NCBI RefSeq assembly: GCF_029439455.1
Contig: NZ_JAQFVG010000243.1
Location: 19,397 to 83,396 of the forward strand
Reading direction: 5' to 3'
Origin: Caballeronia sp. BR00000012568055
GTDB taxonomy: Bacteria > Pseudomonadota > Gammaproteobacteria > Burkholderiales > Burkholderiaceae
DNA length: 64,000 nucleotides
This document shows, piece by piece, positions 54,158 to 62,763 of the stretch. The position numbers were made by a program, and so were the translations under genes. Within the stretch, counting starts at the first letter, position 1; each line of letters starts with the position of its first letter. Under the pieces are notes generated by a model. The model saw nothing but the letters and a program-made list of their open reading frames with translations, was not told where the DNA came from and searched no databases.

Positions 54158-55083
54158 CGGTGGAAGGGCCGTTGCCGAGCGTGTCGCTGCATCAGTTGAG
54201 GCTGTTCGTCACGCTCGCGCGGCATCGCAGTTTTACGCGCGCGGGCGATGACTTCGGCATCACGCAGTCGGCGGTGAGCCGCAGCATCCGCGAACTCGAA
54301 GATGAGATCGCGCTGCGGCTGTTCGATCGCACCACGCGTCAGGTCGCGCTCACGGACACCGGACGCAAGCTGCTCGCGCGGATCGCGCCGCTGGTGGAGG
54401 AACTCGAAGCGGCGTTGCGGCCGGACGAGGCGCGCGCGCCGGGCATCGTTCATCTGGCGTGCAGTGGCGGGTTGACGGCGAGCGTGTTGCCGTCGCTGCT
54501 GGCGTCGTGTCATGAACAGTCGCCGGATATTTCCATCGCGCTGCTCGACCGGCCGCAAAGCGCGGTGCTGCAACTCGTGCGATCGGGCGAGGCGGATCTG
54601 GGCGTGGTGATCGCGCGTGACGGTTTCGACGAACTGATCGCCGAACCCTTATTCGACGATGGCCTCGCGGCGGTGGTAAGCGAGTCGCATCGGCTGAGCG
54701 GGGTGGGGCGAATCGAGTGGCATCAGCTTCGCGGCCAGCCGCTCATCCTGCTCGATGACGACACCGGCAGTCTTGCCGCCATCGAAGCGGCGCTCGCGCT
54801 TCACGCGGTATCGGGCGCGGTGCGGCAGCGTTTGTCGCAATCCGCTGCGGCAATGCGCATGGCGGAAGCCGGCCTCGGCATCGCCATTTTGCCGATGCAC
54901 ACGCGCATCGCGTGTGAACACGCGTCGCTTCGCTTTATTCCGATCACGCCCGTCGCGTCGCGCACGGTCATGCTCGTGCGCCGTCGCAGTCACGCGCTGC
55001 GCGCAAGCGTCGCGACTGTCTGGTCGCATCTCAGCGCGCATCCACAAAGCTACCTCTCAACGCTCCAGGCCGTCGAAGCCTGA
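54154..55083 (+). CDS. LysR-family regulator coupled to the transporter gene
   Basis: A 309-residue LysR-type regulator. The helix-turn-helix is at about residues 10-70 (VSLHQLRLFVTLARHRSFTR, then FGITQSAVSRSIRELEDE). The effector domain follows from about 95, with the usual EAGLGIAILPMHTRIA region near the end. It is translationally coupled to oxlT (ATGA), unlike most LysR genes, which are divergent from their targets; it may sense the transported substrate. The final helix (VWSHLSAHPQSYL) is unremarkable. Confidence 0.88.
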   Translation: MTVEGPLPSVSLHQLRLFVTLARHRSFTRAGDDFGITQSAVSRSIRELEDEIALRLFDRTTRQVALTDTGRKLLARIAPLVEELEAALRPDEARAPGIVHLACSGGLTASVLPSLLASCHEQSPDISIALLDRPQSAVLQLVRSGEADLGVVIARDGFDELIAEPLFDDGLAAVVSESHRLSGVGRIEWHQLRGQPLILLDDDTGSLAAIEAALALHAVSGAVRQRLSQSAAAMRMAEAGLGIAILPMHTRIACEHASLRFIPITPVASRTVMLVRRRSHALRASVATVWSHLSAHPQSYLSTLQAVEA

Positions 55084-55191
55084 GCTTTCAAACTGTTCTA
55101 AACGCCCGCATCGCCATGCGCGTATGCGGGTTTTCGCTTGGTCATCAACGAATGATTCGCCTTGTCTCTGTCTCATACGGAATGTAGTATC

Positions 55192-55203
55192 TTGTATATC
55201 AGA
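55192..55203. promoter_or_regulatory. Conserved 12-nt motif, copy 1 (upstream of panE)
   Basis: TTGTATATCAGA, 33 bases before the panE start. The identical 12-mer occurs at 56277-56288 (reverse strand) and 59892-59903. Half-sites like TTGTAT are common for GntR/FCD regulators, and a gntR gene lies in the same cluster. Confidence 0.6.
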
Positions 55204-55236
55204 AGGCTATAAGGCTATAACTCAGGAGACGAAAAT

Positions 55237-56250
55237 ATGAAGATCTGCGTGTATGGCGCCGGTGCAATCGGCGGTTACATGGGCGCGCAACTCGCGCGCG
55301 CCGGTGCGGATGTCAGCTTCGTGGCGCGCGGGCCGCATCTCGCGGCGATGCAGGCAAATGGCGTGCGGCTGCAAATCGACGGTGAGGAGCACGTCGTCAA
55401 AGTGCGCTGCACGAACAGTCCCGCCGAACTCGGGCCGCAGGACGTCGTCATCATCGCGCTGAAGGCGCACTCGATTCCCGCCGTCGCCGATTTGATTCCG
55501 CCGCTGCTCGGACCCGACACGATGATCGTCACCGCCGTGAACGGCCTGCCTTACTGGTACTTCTACAAACACGGCGGCGAACTCGAAGGCACGACGCTGC
55601 AAAGTATCGATCCGGGCGGCAAGCAGTGGAGCCTGTTCGGGCCGGAACGCGCGATCGGCTGCGTGCTGCTGCCGGCGGCTGAGATTTCCGCGCCTGGCGT
55701 CATCACGCATCACTACGGCAAGAAGTTTCCGATCGGCGAGCCGAGCGGCGAAATCACGCCGCGTCTGCAGGCGCTGCACGATCTGATGGCCAAAGCCGAT
55801 ATGGAAGCGCCGATGCGCGACAACATCCGCGATGAAATCTGGCTGAAGCTGTGGGGCAACCTGTGCTTCAACCCGATCAGCGCACTAACCGGCGCGACGC
55901 TTGACGTGCTTACCAGCGATCCCGGCACGCGCGCGCTCTCGAAACAAATGATGCTGGAAGCGAAGGCGATCGGCGACAAGATCGGCGTGAACTTCCGCGT
56001 GGACGTGGAGCGGCGCATCAATGGCGCGGGCGCGGTCGGCGCGCACAAAACGTCGATGCTGATGGACTGCGAAGCCAAACGTCCGATGGAAATTGATCCG
56101 TTGATGACCGTCGTGCAGGAAATCGGCCGCATGGTGCACGTCGAAACGCCGATGATCGATGCCGTGCTCGCCTTGATCAAGCTGCGAGAGGGCGTCAATC
56201 AGGGAACAGCCCGAGCCGCCGCGCCGCCGCAGCCGCAAAAAGCGGCCTAA
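55237..56250 (+). CDS. PanE/ApbA-family 2-oxoacid (ketopantoate-type) reductase; possible oxalyl-CoA reductase
   Basis: A 337-residue NADP-dependent reductase of the ketopantoate reductase family. The Rossmann motif YGAGAIGGYMGAQLARAGAD is at residues 6-25. The catalytic lysine is in LWGNLCFNP/IWLKLWGN, and the C-terminal domain includes HKTSMLMDCEAKRPMEID. Ketopantoate reductase proper is usually encoded elsewhere as a single housekeeping gene. Position among oxalate genes recalls PanE2 of Methylobacterium, reported to reduce oxalyl-CoA to glyoxylate. That function is inferred from context. It has a strong ribosome binding site (AGGAGA). Confidence 0.85.
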   Translation: MKICVYGAGAIGGYMGAQLARAGADVSFVARGPHLAAMQANGVRLQIDGEEHVVKVRCTNSPAELGPQDVVIIALKAHSIPAVADLIPPLLGPDTMIVTAVNGLPYWYFYKHGGELEGTTLQSIDPGGKQWSLFGPERAIGCVLLPAAEISAPGVITHHYGKKFPIGEPSGEITPRLQALHDLMAKADMEAPMRDNIRDEIWLKLWGNLCFNPISALTGATLDVLTSDPGTRALSKQMMLEAKAIGDKIGVNFRVDVERRINGAGAVGAHKTSMLMDCEAKRPMEIDPLMTVVQEIGRMVHVETPMIDAVLALIKLREGVNQGTARAAAPPQPQKAA

Positions 56251-56276
56251 ACTGCTACGACGAAACCGGCGTTGTT

Positions 56277-56288
56277 TCTGATATACAA
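56277..56288. promoter_or_regulatory. Conserved 12-nt motif, copy 2 (between panE and the gntR unit)
   Basis: TCTGATATACAA, the exact reverse complement of the motif before panE and frc. It lies 76 bases before the small ORF that precedes gntR and could mediate autoregulation. Confidence 0.6.
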
Positions 56289-56296
56289 GATGCAAA

Positions 56297-56327
56297 ATAT
56301 GTTGCGTCCTGTTGCGACGCAACATAT
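56297..56327. promoter_or_regulatory. Long inverted repeat upstream of the gntR unit
   Basis: ATATGTTGCGT and ACGCAACATAT are perfect 11-base arms separated by nine bases. Inside it, TGTTGCGACGCAACA is itself a perfect palindrome about a central A. It can be an operator or a hairpin. Confidence 0.5.
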
Positions 56328-56363
56328 ACTGAAGGCTCTTATGGAGTTAACCCGGAGCCTGAA

Positions 56364-56585
56364 ATGAGCATCGCTTTGTTGGCAGTTGTCGGATTCGCGC
56401 TGGTTGCAGCGGGTGTGGGCGTTACGTTTATGATTGCGTCGGCGGTGCCGCAGGACATGCTGCAACGCGCACAAAACAACGGTCGCTACGCCGGTCTCAC
56501 GGCGGACGATCAGAACGGCGGTTCGGGCAAGCGTATCGACGCAGGCCGTCCGCACTTGGGAAATCAAGTCATCAATGCCATCTGA
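56364..56585 (+). CDS. Small putative membrane protein upstream of gntR
   Basis: A 73-residue reading frame starting MSIALLAVVGFALVAAGVGV, a single hydrophobic segment, followed by a polar tail (NNGRYAGLTADDQNGGSGKR). It overlaps the gntR start by 11 bases, so it may be cotranscribed. No family recognised. The hydrophobic N-terminus looks genuine, but no strong ribosome binding site is apparent, so existence is moderately supported. Confidence 0.45.
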   Translation: MSIALLAVVGFALVAAGVGVTFMIASAVPQDMLQRAQNNGRYAGLTADDQNGGSGKRIDAGRPHLGNQVINAI

Positions 56586-57303
56586 TACTCAATCTGTAGA
56601 TCGTGTGGAGCGGGCGGGCGGTCTGACGCTATCGCTGGAGCCGATCAACGCCACGGTTTCGCTGCGCGATCAGGCGTACGCGAAGCTGCGGCAGGCCATT
56701 GCCGAGGCGGACATCTATCGTTCGCGTGAAGAGATTCGTCTCGACGAAAAAGAATTGACGGAAGCGCTGGGCGTTTCCCGCACGCCTATCCGCGAGGCCA
56801 TGACCTTGCTGGAACAGGAAGGCTTTCTGCGCACGGTGCCGCGTCGTGGCGTGTATATCCTCCGCAAGACCAAGCGCGAGATCGTCGAGATGATCCACAT
56901 GTGGGCCGCGCTGGAAAGCATGGCCGCGCGTCTTGCCACGCAGCGCGCGTCGGACGAGGAAATCGCCCGCTTGCGGCACATGTTCGACAATTTCCGCGAC
57001 TCGACGCCGGCCGAGCATATCGACGAATATTCGGAAGCGAATATCGCGTTTCATTCGGCTATCGTGCGGCTGTCGAAGTCGGAAATCATTTTCGATACGA
57101 TCAAGAACATCTTCGTGCACGTGCGCGCGATTCGAAAGATGACCATCTCGCAGAGCGACCGCGCATCGCGATCGATCGTTGATCATATGCGGATCATCGA
57201 GGCGCTGGAGAAGCGGGACACGGAACTGGTCGAACGGCTCGTGAAGCAGCATTCGCTGGATCTGGCCGCGTTTGTCGAGGCGAACTGCGACTTTTTGGAT
57301 TGA
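56575..57303 (+). CDS. GntR-family regulator, FCD (FadR) subfamily
   Basis: A 242-residue regulator from ATG 56575. The winged helix-turn-helix (about 24-90) includes LRDQAYAKLRQAIAEADIYR and EKELTEALGVSRTPIREAMT with the GFLRTVPRRGVYI wing. The all-helical FCD effector domain follows (about 95-230), with metal-binding positions such as the Asp/His of DEYSEANIAFHSAI. FCD regulators usually bind small organic acids. Genes on both sides belong to the proposed oxalate cluster, and a shared 12-nt motif marks its likely operators. It is followed by a strong terminator. Confidence 0.9.
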   Translation: MPSDTQSVDRVERAGGLTLSLEPINATVSLRDQAYAKLRQAIAEADIYRSREEIRLDEKELTEALGVSRTPIREAMTLLEQEGFLRTVPRRGVYILRKTKREIVEMIHMWAALESMAARLATQRASDEEIARLRHMFDNFRDSTPAEHIDEYSEANIAFHSAIVRLSKSEIIFDTIKNIFVHVRAIRKMTISQSDRASRSIVDHMRIIEALEKRDTELVERLVKQHSLDLAAFVEANCDFLD

Positions 57304-57331
57304 TCCGATCGGGCGTCAGCGTGTTTTCAAG

Positions 57332-57364
57332 AGGCCGCGCGGCATGGGTTGCGCGGCCTTTTTT
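57332..57364 (+). terminator. gntR terminator
   Basis: AGGCCGCGC with GCGCGGCCT around a 10-base loop, followed by a T6 tract. The rest of the 304-bp gap to sucD has only a doubtful 64-codon minus-strand frame (57316-57510). Confidence 0.88.
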
Positions 57365-57574
57365 GCGTCTGGTGTCGGAACAATGGCGCTTGAATGCACA
57401 AACGCCGGTTCGCGCACGGGTTCGCCGACGTGCGGCGTGCCGAACGAAAGCGCCGTGATCTGGCCGATGCGCACGGCAAGCGATACCGCCGGGTCGAGAT
57501 AGTGAAACATGCGGGCACAAGAAAAGACACAAGTCTATCGATGTCCGTTTAAATCGACAATTAAATGTGTGCCC

Positions 57575-57598
57575 GGCGCGGGAAGCGCATCCCGCGCC
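57575..57598 (-). terminator. GC-rich hairpin after the sucD-like gene
   Basis: GGCGCGGGA and TCCCGCGCC around six bases, 9 bases past the sucD stop. No clean T-run follows, so termination strength is uncertain. Confidence 0.5.
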
Positions 57599-57607
57599 GT
57601 GTGCCGC

Positions 57608-58480
57608 TTATCGCATGGCGTGGAGCATGGTTTCACCGAGCGCGGCGGGCGAATCCGCGACGTGAATGCCGGCTGCGCGCATCGCGTCGATCTTCGCGGT
57701 CGCCGTGCCCGAGCCGCCCGAAATAATCGCGCCCGCGTGGCCCATGCGACGTCCCGGCGGCGCGGTCGTTCCGGCGATGAAACCGACCACCGGCTTCTTC
57801 GTGCGCGCATCTTTCAGGAATTGCGCGGCTTCTTCCTCCGCCGATCCGCCAATCTCCCCGATCATGATGATGCCCTCGGTTGCATCGTCTTCCAGAAACA
57901 GCGAGAGGCAGTCGATGAAGTTCGTCCCATTCACCGGATCGCCACCAATACCGATGCACGTCGTCTGACCCAAACCGGCCGCCGTTGTCTGCGCGACGGC
58001 CTCATAGGTCAGCGTGCCCGACCGCGACACGATACCGATGCGCCCCGGCTGGTGAATATGCCCCGGCATGATGCCGATCTTGCACGCGCCCGGCGTAATC
58101 ACGCCCGGACAATTCGGCCCGACGAGGCGGCTGTTCGACCCGCTCAGCGCGCGCTTCACGCGCAACATATCCAGCACCGGAATCCCTTCCGTGATGCAGA
58201 CGATGAACGGCACCTCCGCGTCGATGGCTTCGAGAATCGCATCGGCGGCGAAGGGCGGCGGCACGTAGATCACGGACGCGTCCGCGCCGGTCTGCGCGAC
58301 GGCATCGGCGACGGTATCGAACACGGGCAGATTCAGATGCGTCGTGCCGCCTTTGCCCGGCGTCACGCCGCCGACCATGCGCGTGCCGTAGGCAATCGCC
58401 TGCTCCGAATGGAACGTGCCCTGCGCGCCGGTAAAGCCCTGGCAAATCACCTTCGTGTGTTGATCGATCAGCACGCTCAT
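57608..58480 (-). CDS. sucD: Succinate-CoA ligase alpha subunit-like protein (SucD paralogue)
   Basis: Alpha subunit of an ADP-forming acyl-CoA ligase, 290 residues. The CoA-binding fold opens with [31 protein letters not shown] and [10 protein letters not shown] are present, and the phosphohistidine is His248 in [11 protein letters not shown]. It is coupled to the beta subunit upstream by a 4-base overlap. Since the cluster is catabolic and a housekeeping sucCD normally sits with the citric-acid-cycle genes, this is probably a second copy. Malate-CoA ligase (MtkB) and other dicarboxylate ligases belong to the same family and cannot be excluded. Confidence 0.88.
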   Translation of the reverse strand: MSVLIDQHTKVICQGFTGAQGTFHSEQAIAYGTRMVGGVTPGKGGTTHLNLPVFDTVADAVAQTGADASVIYVPPPFAADAILEAIDAEVPFIVCITEGIPVLDMLRVKRALSGSNSRLVGPNCPGVITPGACKIGIMPGHIHQPGRIGIVSRSGTLTYEAVAQTTAAGLGQTTCIGIGGDPVNGTNFIDCLSLFLEDDATEGIIMIGEIGGSAEEEAAQFLKDARTKKPVVGFIAGTTAPPGRRMGHAGAIISGGSGTATAKIDAMRAAGIHVADSPAALGETMLHAMR

Positions 58481-59682
58481 TTGGCGAATTCTCCTTCTTG
58501 CACCGCGCCGACGATCTTCACGGCGGCATCGGCGAGGTTATCGGCGGGGATGATGGCGAGACCGGACGTGCGCAGGATTTCGCGGCCTGCATCGACATTG
58601 GTGCCGGCCAGACGCACGACCAGCGGCACGTGCAGATGCACGTCGCGCGCCGCCGCGACCACGCCTTGCGCGATCACATCGCAGCGCATGATGCCGCCGA
58701 AAATATTGACGAGGATGCCGCGCACTTTCGGATCGCGCAGAATCAGCTTGAACGCGGTGGCGACGCGTTCCTGCGCCGCGCCACCGCCGACATCGAGAAA
58801 ATTGGCCGGCTCGCCGCCGCGCAGTTTGATGATGTCCATCGTGGCCATCGCGAGACCCGCGCCATTCACCATGCAGCCGATATTGCCGTCGAGCTTCACG
58901 TAATTGAGGCCGTGCTTCGCCGCTTCGATTTCGGCGGGATCTTCTTCGTCTTCATCGCGCAGCGCTTCGATATCCGGATGGCGATAGAGCGCGTTATCGT
59001 CGAAATTGAGCTTGGCGTCGAGCGCGAGCACGTCGCCGGAACCGGTCACGACCAGCGGATTCACTTCCACGACCGAGGCATCCAGTTCCACAAACGCCTG
59101 ATAAAGCGCCGTGATGAATTTCGATGCCGCCTTGACCTGCGCGCCCGTCAAGCCAAGCCCGAACGCAACCTGACGCGTATGGAATGGCTGAAGCCCGGTC
59201 GCCGGATCGATCGCGACCTTGAGGATTTTTTCCGGCGTGCGATGCGCCACTTCCTCGATTTCCATGCCGCCTTCGGTCGATGCCATGATCGTGATGCGCG
59301 ACGTCGCGCGATCCACCAGCATGCCGAGATACAACTCACGCGCGATATCGCAGCCTTCTTCGATATACAGCCGCTTCACTTCGCGGCCCGCCGGCCCGGT
59401 TTGCTTCGTCACGAGCACTGAGCGGAGCATTTGGTGCGCGTTCTCGCGCACGGCATCGATCGACTTCACGACGCGCACGCCGCCTTTGCCGTCCGGGTCG
59501 TTGACGAAGCGGCCCGCGCCGCGTCCGCCCGCATGAATCTGCGATTTCACGACCCAGACCGGCCCGCCGATCGTGCGCGCGGCGTCGGCGGCTTCCTGCG
59601 CGTCGAACGCGACGCGGCCTTCCGGCACCGCGACGCCGTACTTCCGCAGCAGCGCCTTCGCCTGATATTCGTGGATATTCAT
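58477..59682 (-). CDS. sucC: Succinate-CoA ligase beta subunit-like protein (SucC paralogue)
   Basis: Beta subunit with ATP-grasp domain, 401 residues from ATG 59682 (ribosome binding site GGAGA). It opens [20 protein letters not shown] and contains [36 protein letters not shown] and the [20 protein letters not shown] region. The length and the [12 protein letters not shown] segment resemble alpha-proteobacterial SucC or malate-CoA ligase MtkA rather than the shorter 388-residue gamma/beta type, which hints at a transferred second copy. It is divergent from frc across a 295-bp region containing the shared motif. Confidence 0.88.
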   Translation of the reverse strand: MNIHEYQAKALLRKYGVAVPEGRVAFDAQEAADAARTIGGPVWVVKSQIHAGGRGAGRFVNDPDGKGGVRVVKSIDAVRENAHQMLRSVLVTKQTGPAGREVKRLYIEEGCDIARELYLGMLVDRATSRITIMASTEGGMEIEEVAHRTPEKILKVAIDPATGLQPFHTRQVAFGLGLTGAQVKAASKFITALYQAFVELDASVVEVNPLVVTGSGDVLALDAKLNFDDNALYRHPDIEALRDEDEEDPAEIEAAKHGLNYVKLDGNIGCMVNGAGLAMATMDIIKLRGGEPANFLDVGGGAAQERVATAFKLILRDPKVRGILVNIFGGIMRCDVIAQGVVAAARDVHLHVPLVVRLAGTNVDAGREILRTSGLAIIPADNLADAAVKIVGAVQEGEFAK

Positions 59683-59721
59683 TGCGTCTCCTATAGAGGC
59701 GCGAGCGCTTCCGTGGCTCGC

Positions 59722-59738
59722 TGATATTAGATATATCA
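59722..59738. promoter_or_regulatory. Palindromic AT-rich site upstream of sucC
   Basis: TGATAT and ATATCA halves (TGATATTAGATATATCA) lie 40 bases before the sucC start. The site resembles the 12-nt motif (TGATATACAA reading) without being identical and may be a weaker operator of the same regulator. Confidence 0.45.
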
Positions 59739-59891
59739 CATATCAATCGCGAGACCGCACGTGCGTTTATGTTGCAATGCAATCTCTCGTGCGCTGCAAA
59801 GCAAGTTGAGCAAGCGTTTTGGCCGATGACGCAGCGCATCACAGGGTAATCCTGCATACCCTGACAGTTGACTAATATTGTGTCTGGAATA

Positions 59892-59903
59892 TTGTATATC
59901 AGA
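59892..59903. promoter_or_regulatory. Conserved 12-nt motif, copy 3 (upstream of frc)
   Basis: TTGTATATCAGA, identical to the copies near panE and gntR. Here it is the right part of a larger dyad, GTCTG (59882-59886) with CAGAC (59900-59904). It lies 74 bases before the frc start. Confidence 0.6.
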
Positions 59904-59977
59904 CGTTGCAAGCGCCCGAGACGATGGCGCGGACGAAGTGCACATAAACATCGAACGAAAAGTTTGGAGACAAAAGC

Positions 59978-61234
59978 ATGAACAATTCCGGCAAGGCACT
60001 CGACGGCGTGCGGATTCTCGATTTCACGCACGTGCAATCGGGACCGACCTGCACGCAGTTGCTCGCGTGGTTCGGCGCGGACGTCATCAAGGTGGAGCGC
60101 GCAGGCGCGGGCGATATCACGCGCGATCAATTGCGCGATATCCCCGACGCCGACAGCCTTTACTTCACGATGCTCAACCACAACAAACGTTCGATCACCA
60201 TCGACACGAAGAATCCGGAAGGCAAGAAGGTGCTCGAAACGCTCGTCAAGAAATGCGACGTGCTGGTCGAGAACTTCGCGCCCGGCGCGCTGGACCGGAT
60301 GGGCTTTACGTGGGAACGCATTCAGGAACTGAATCCGCGGATGATCGTGGCGTCGGTGAAGGGCTTCGGGCCGGGACCGTACGAAGACTGCAAGGTCTAC
60401 GAGAACGTCGCGCAGTGCGCGGGCGGCGCGGCATCGACCACCGGTTTCGACGATGGCCCGCCGGTCGTCAGCGGCGCGCAGATCGGCGATTCGGGCACGG
60501 GCTTGCATCTGGCATTGGGTATCGTGACGGCGCTGTATCAGCGCAATACGAGCGGACGCGGCCAGAAAGTGCTCGCCGCGATGCAGGACGGCGTGCTCAA
60601 TCTCTGCCGCGTGAAGCTGCGCGATCAGCAGCGGCTCGATAGAACGGGTGTGATGAAGGAGTATCCGCAATACCCGAACGGTTCGTTCAGCGAAGCGGTG
60701 CCGCGCGCGGGCAATGCATCGGGCGGCGGTCAGCCGGGCTGGATTCTCAAGTGCAAGGGCTGGGAAACCGATCCGAACGCGTATATCTACTTCATCACGC
60801 AAGCGCCGGTGTGGGGCGAAATCTGCAAGGTGATCGGCCGCGAGGAATGGATCGATCATCCGGACTACAAAACACCGAACGCGCGCCTGCCGCATCTGAA
60901 GCAGATTTTCGAGGAAATCGAGCGCTGGACCATGACGAAGACCAAGTTCCAGGCCATGGATATTCTCAACAAGCACGATATTCCATGCGGCCCGATTCTT
61001 TCGATGAAGGAAATCGCCGAAGAGCCGTCGCTGCGTAAGACGGGCACGATCGTGGAAGTGGATCATCCGGTGCGCGGAAAATATCTGACGGTTGGGAATC
61101 CTATCAAATTGTCCGATAGCCCGACCGAAGTCGAACGCTCGCCGCTGCTTGGCGAACACACCGACGAAGTGATGGCCGAACTCGGTTATACGCCGGATCA
61201 GGTCGCCACCTTGCGCAGTCTCGGCGCGATCTGA
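59978..61234 (+). CDS. frc: Formyl-CoA:oxalate CoA-transferase
   Basis: Class III CoA-transferase that moves CoA from formyl-CoA (or succinyl-CoA) to oxalate. It has 418 residues. The sequence follows the Oxalobacter Frc and E. coli YfdW closely: [37 protein letters not shown], the catalytic aspartate Asp171 in [13 protein letters not shown], and the flexible glycine loop GGGQPGW followed by [16 protein letters not shown]. The ribosome binding site (GGAG) is good. The usual partner oxc (oxalyl-CoA decarboxylase) is not in the window. The FAH-family gene follows after 13 bases. Confidence 0.92.
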   Translation: MNNSGKALDGVRILDFTHVQSGPTCTQLLAWFGADVIKVERAGAGDITRDQLRDIPDADSLYFTMLNHNKRSITIDTKNPEGKKVLETLVKKCDVLVENFAPGALDRMGFTWERIQELNPRMIVASVKGFGPGPYEDCKVYENVAQCAGGAASTTGFDDGPPVVSGAQIGDSGTGLHLALGIVTALYQRNTSGRGQKVLAAMQDGVLNLCRVKLRDQQRLDRTGVMKEYPQYPNGSFSEAVPRAGNASGGGQPGWILKCKGWETDPNAYIYFITQAPVWGEICKVIGREEWIDHPDYKTPNARLPHLKQIFEEIERWTMTKTKFQAMDILNKHDIPCGPILSMKEIAEEPSLRKTGTIVEVDHPVRGKYLTVGNPIKLSDSPTEVERSPLLGEHTDEVMAELGYTPDQVATLRSLGAI

Positions 61235-61247
61235 GGAGGGCGGCTAC

Positions 61248-62027
61248 GTGACCACCTGGATCCGCTTCCGCGATGCCGACGGCCATATCGGCTTCGGCAC
61301 GCTCGATCAGCACTCGGGACGCGTCGTGCAGCACGACGGCGCGTTGTTCGATCGCCCGCGCCCGACCGATATCGCTCATGTCGTCGATGATCTGACGCTG
61401 CTTGCGCCATGCGAGCCGAGCAAGGTCATCGCGCTGTGGAACAACTATTACGCGCTATCGCAGAAGCTCGATAAAGCGCCGCCGAAACATCCGCTGTTTC
61501 TGATCAAGCCGCCGATGTCGGTGATCGGGCCGGACGCATCGATTCGGAGGCCGAAGAGTTACCACGGCAAAATTGCGTATGAAGGCGAGTTGGGTATCGT
61601 GATTGGCAAGACGGTATCGAATGCGACGGTTGAAGAGGCCGAAGCCGCGATCTTCGGCTACACCTGCGTGAACGATGTCACGGCCATCGAGTTGTTGCAG
61701 GAAGATCCCAATTTCGCGCAATGGTGCCGCTCGAAAGGCTTCGATACCTTCACGTGTCTGGGACCGGCTATCGTCAGTGGTTTCGACTGGCGCGCGGCCA
61801 ACGTGGTGACGATGCTCGAAGGCGTGGAACGCCAGAACTATCCGCTCGACGACATGATCTTCTCGCCCGCCGAGCAGGTAAGCATGTTATCGCAGGATAT
61901 GACGCTCGTACCGGGCGATGTAATCGCGTGCGGAACGTCGATCGGCGTGGGATCGATCAAGGACGGCGCGCGGGTAGAAGTGTCGATTCCGGGAATCGGA
62001 ACCTTGGGAAATGTACTGGCAGCATAA
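61248..62027 (+). CDS. Fumarylacetoacetate hydrolase (FAH)-family protein
   Basis: A 259-residue FAH-fold protein starting at GTG 61248 behind GAGGAGGG. The metal site is visible as GELGIVIGKTVSN (with the EGE-like YEGELG) and the downstream acidic residues of VNDVTAIELLQEDPN; GDVIACGTSIGVG is the C-terminal family signature. Members cleave or decarboxylate oxo-diacids (fumarylpyruvate, oxaloacetate, oxo-hept-ene-dioate). Being directly behind frc, it probably works in the same pathway; an oxaloacetate- or acylpyruvate-type activity is conceivable but unproven. A strong terminator follows. Confidence 0.85.
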   Translation: MTTWIRFRDADGHIGFGTLDQHSGRVVQHDGALFDRPRPTDIAHVVDDLTLLAPCEPSKVIALWNNYYALSQKLDKAPPKHPLFLIKPPMSVIGPDASIRRPKSYHGKIAYEGELGIVIGKTVSNATVEEAEAAIFGYTCVNDVTAIELLQEDPNFAQWCRSKGFDTFTCLGPAIVSGFDWRAANVVTMLEGVERQNYPLDDMIFSPAEQVSMLSQDMTLVPGDVIACGTSIGVGSIKDGARVEVSIPGIGTLGNVLAA

Positions 62028-62030
62028 AAA

Positions 62031-62067
62031 CGAAGAGGGCCGATGCGAATAACTTCGGCCCTCTTCG
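62031..62067. terminator. Bidirectional terminator after the frc unit
   Basis: CGAAGAGGGCCGA pairs perfectly with TCGGCCCTCTTCG around an 11-base loop. The A-rich left flank gives a T-run for the convergent csbD-like gene. Confidence 0.85.
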
Positions 62068-62076
62068 AACACCTTA

Positions 62077-62331
62077 TTACCGGTCGCGATTCCACAAAGC
62101 GCCCAGCACGAATCCAACCGCCGCAGCGATCAGCACGCCCTGAATCGGCTGATTCGCCACTGCCAGACGCACGTTATCGACCGTCTGACCATAACTCTGC
62201 TGAAGATTGCCGGCAGCCTGACGCAGTTTGCCTTCGCCCTGAAGCCCGGCGTCGCCAGTGAGCGCGCCGACAGCGTCCTGCACCTTGCCCGCGACCTGTT
62301 GTGCCGCGCCTTCGAGTTGATCCTGAGCCAT
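62077..62331 (-). CDS. CsbD-like stress protein with C-terminal membrane segment
   Basis: An 84-residue protein. The N-terminal 50 residues follow the CsbD pattern (DQLEGAAQQVAGKVQDAVGA, LTGDAGLQGEGKLRQAAGNL). The C-terminus has a glycine-rich membrane segment (GVLIAAAVGFVLGALWNRD), as in ElaB/YqjD-type ribosome-associated or DUF883 proteins. The precise role is unknown; CsbD relatives are stress-induced. Single gene. Confidence 0.75.
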   Translation of the reverse strand: MAQDQLEGAAQQVAGKVQDAVGALTGDAGLQGEGKLRQAAGNLQQSYGQTVDNVRLAVANQPIQGVLIAAAVGFVLGALWNRDR

Positions 62332-62406
62332 AGTGTCCTCCCGTCTGATTGATCATGCGATGGTGAAGCAGGAACGCTAAGGTAGAGCACGGTTCATGCC
62401 CGCGAT

Positions 62407-62763
62407 TCAGGCGGAACCGATTAACTGCCTGACCGACTCGATCAGTTGATCGATCGATAGCGGCTTGCGATGAAACCGCGCATTCGGATGCTCGAGTTTC
62501 GGCGCGTTGGCCGCCGCGCTCATCAGAATCACCGGCACGCGGCCGAGCGTCTCGCTGGCGGCAAGCTGGCGGATCAATTCGACGCCGTCCATGTGCGGCA
62601 TCATCCAGTCAGTGATGACGAGGTCCGGTGTGGTCGAGCGCGCGGCGTCGAGCGCGTTGCGCCCGTTCGTCGCGGTCGAGACTTCGTAGCCCTCCATTTC
62701 GAGCACGAGCCGCCACGTGGTGAGTATGTCGAATTCGTCATCGACGACGAGGATCTTTTTCAT
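62407..62763 (-). CDS. Single-domain response regulator (CheY-like receiver)
   Basis: A 118-residue stand-alone receiver domain without output domain. The acidic pocket is VVDDE (residues 7-10), the phosphoacceptor is Asp52 in VITDWMMPHMDG, and Ser82 and Lys100 (RFHRKP) complete the site. It overlaps the KaiC-like gene upstream by ATGA, so the two are made together. It probably receives phosphate from a histidine kinase encoded elsewhere or upstream of the window edge and acts with the KaiC-like ATPase. Confidence 0.92.
   Translation of the reverse strand: MKKILVVDDEFDILTTWRLVLEMEGYEVSTATNGRNALDAARSTTPDLVITDWMMPHMDGVELIRQLAASETLGRVPVILMSAAANAPKLEHPNARFHRKPLSIDQLIESVRQLIGSA

Noticed and set aside
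57316..57510. 64-codon minus-strand frame MFHYLDPAVSLAVRIGQITA... between gntR and sucD
   Set aside because: It overlaps the gntR terminator and lacks a ribosome binding site. The translation looks less random than most shadows, so a small gene is not fully excluded.
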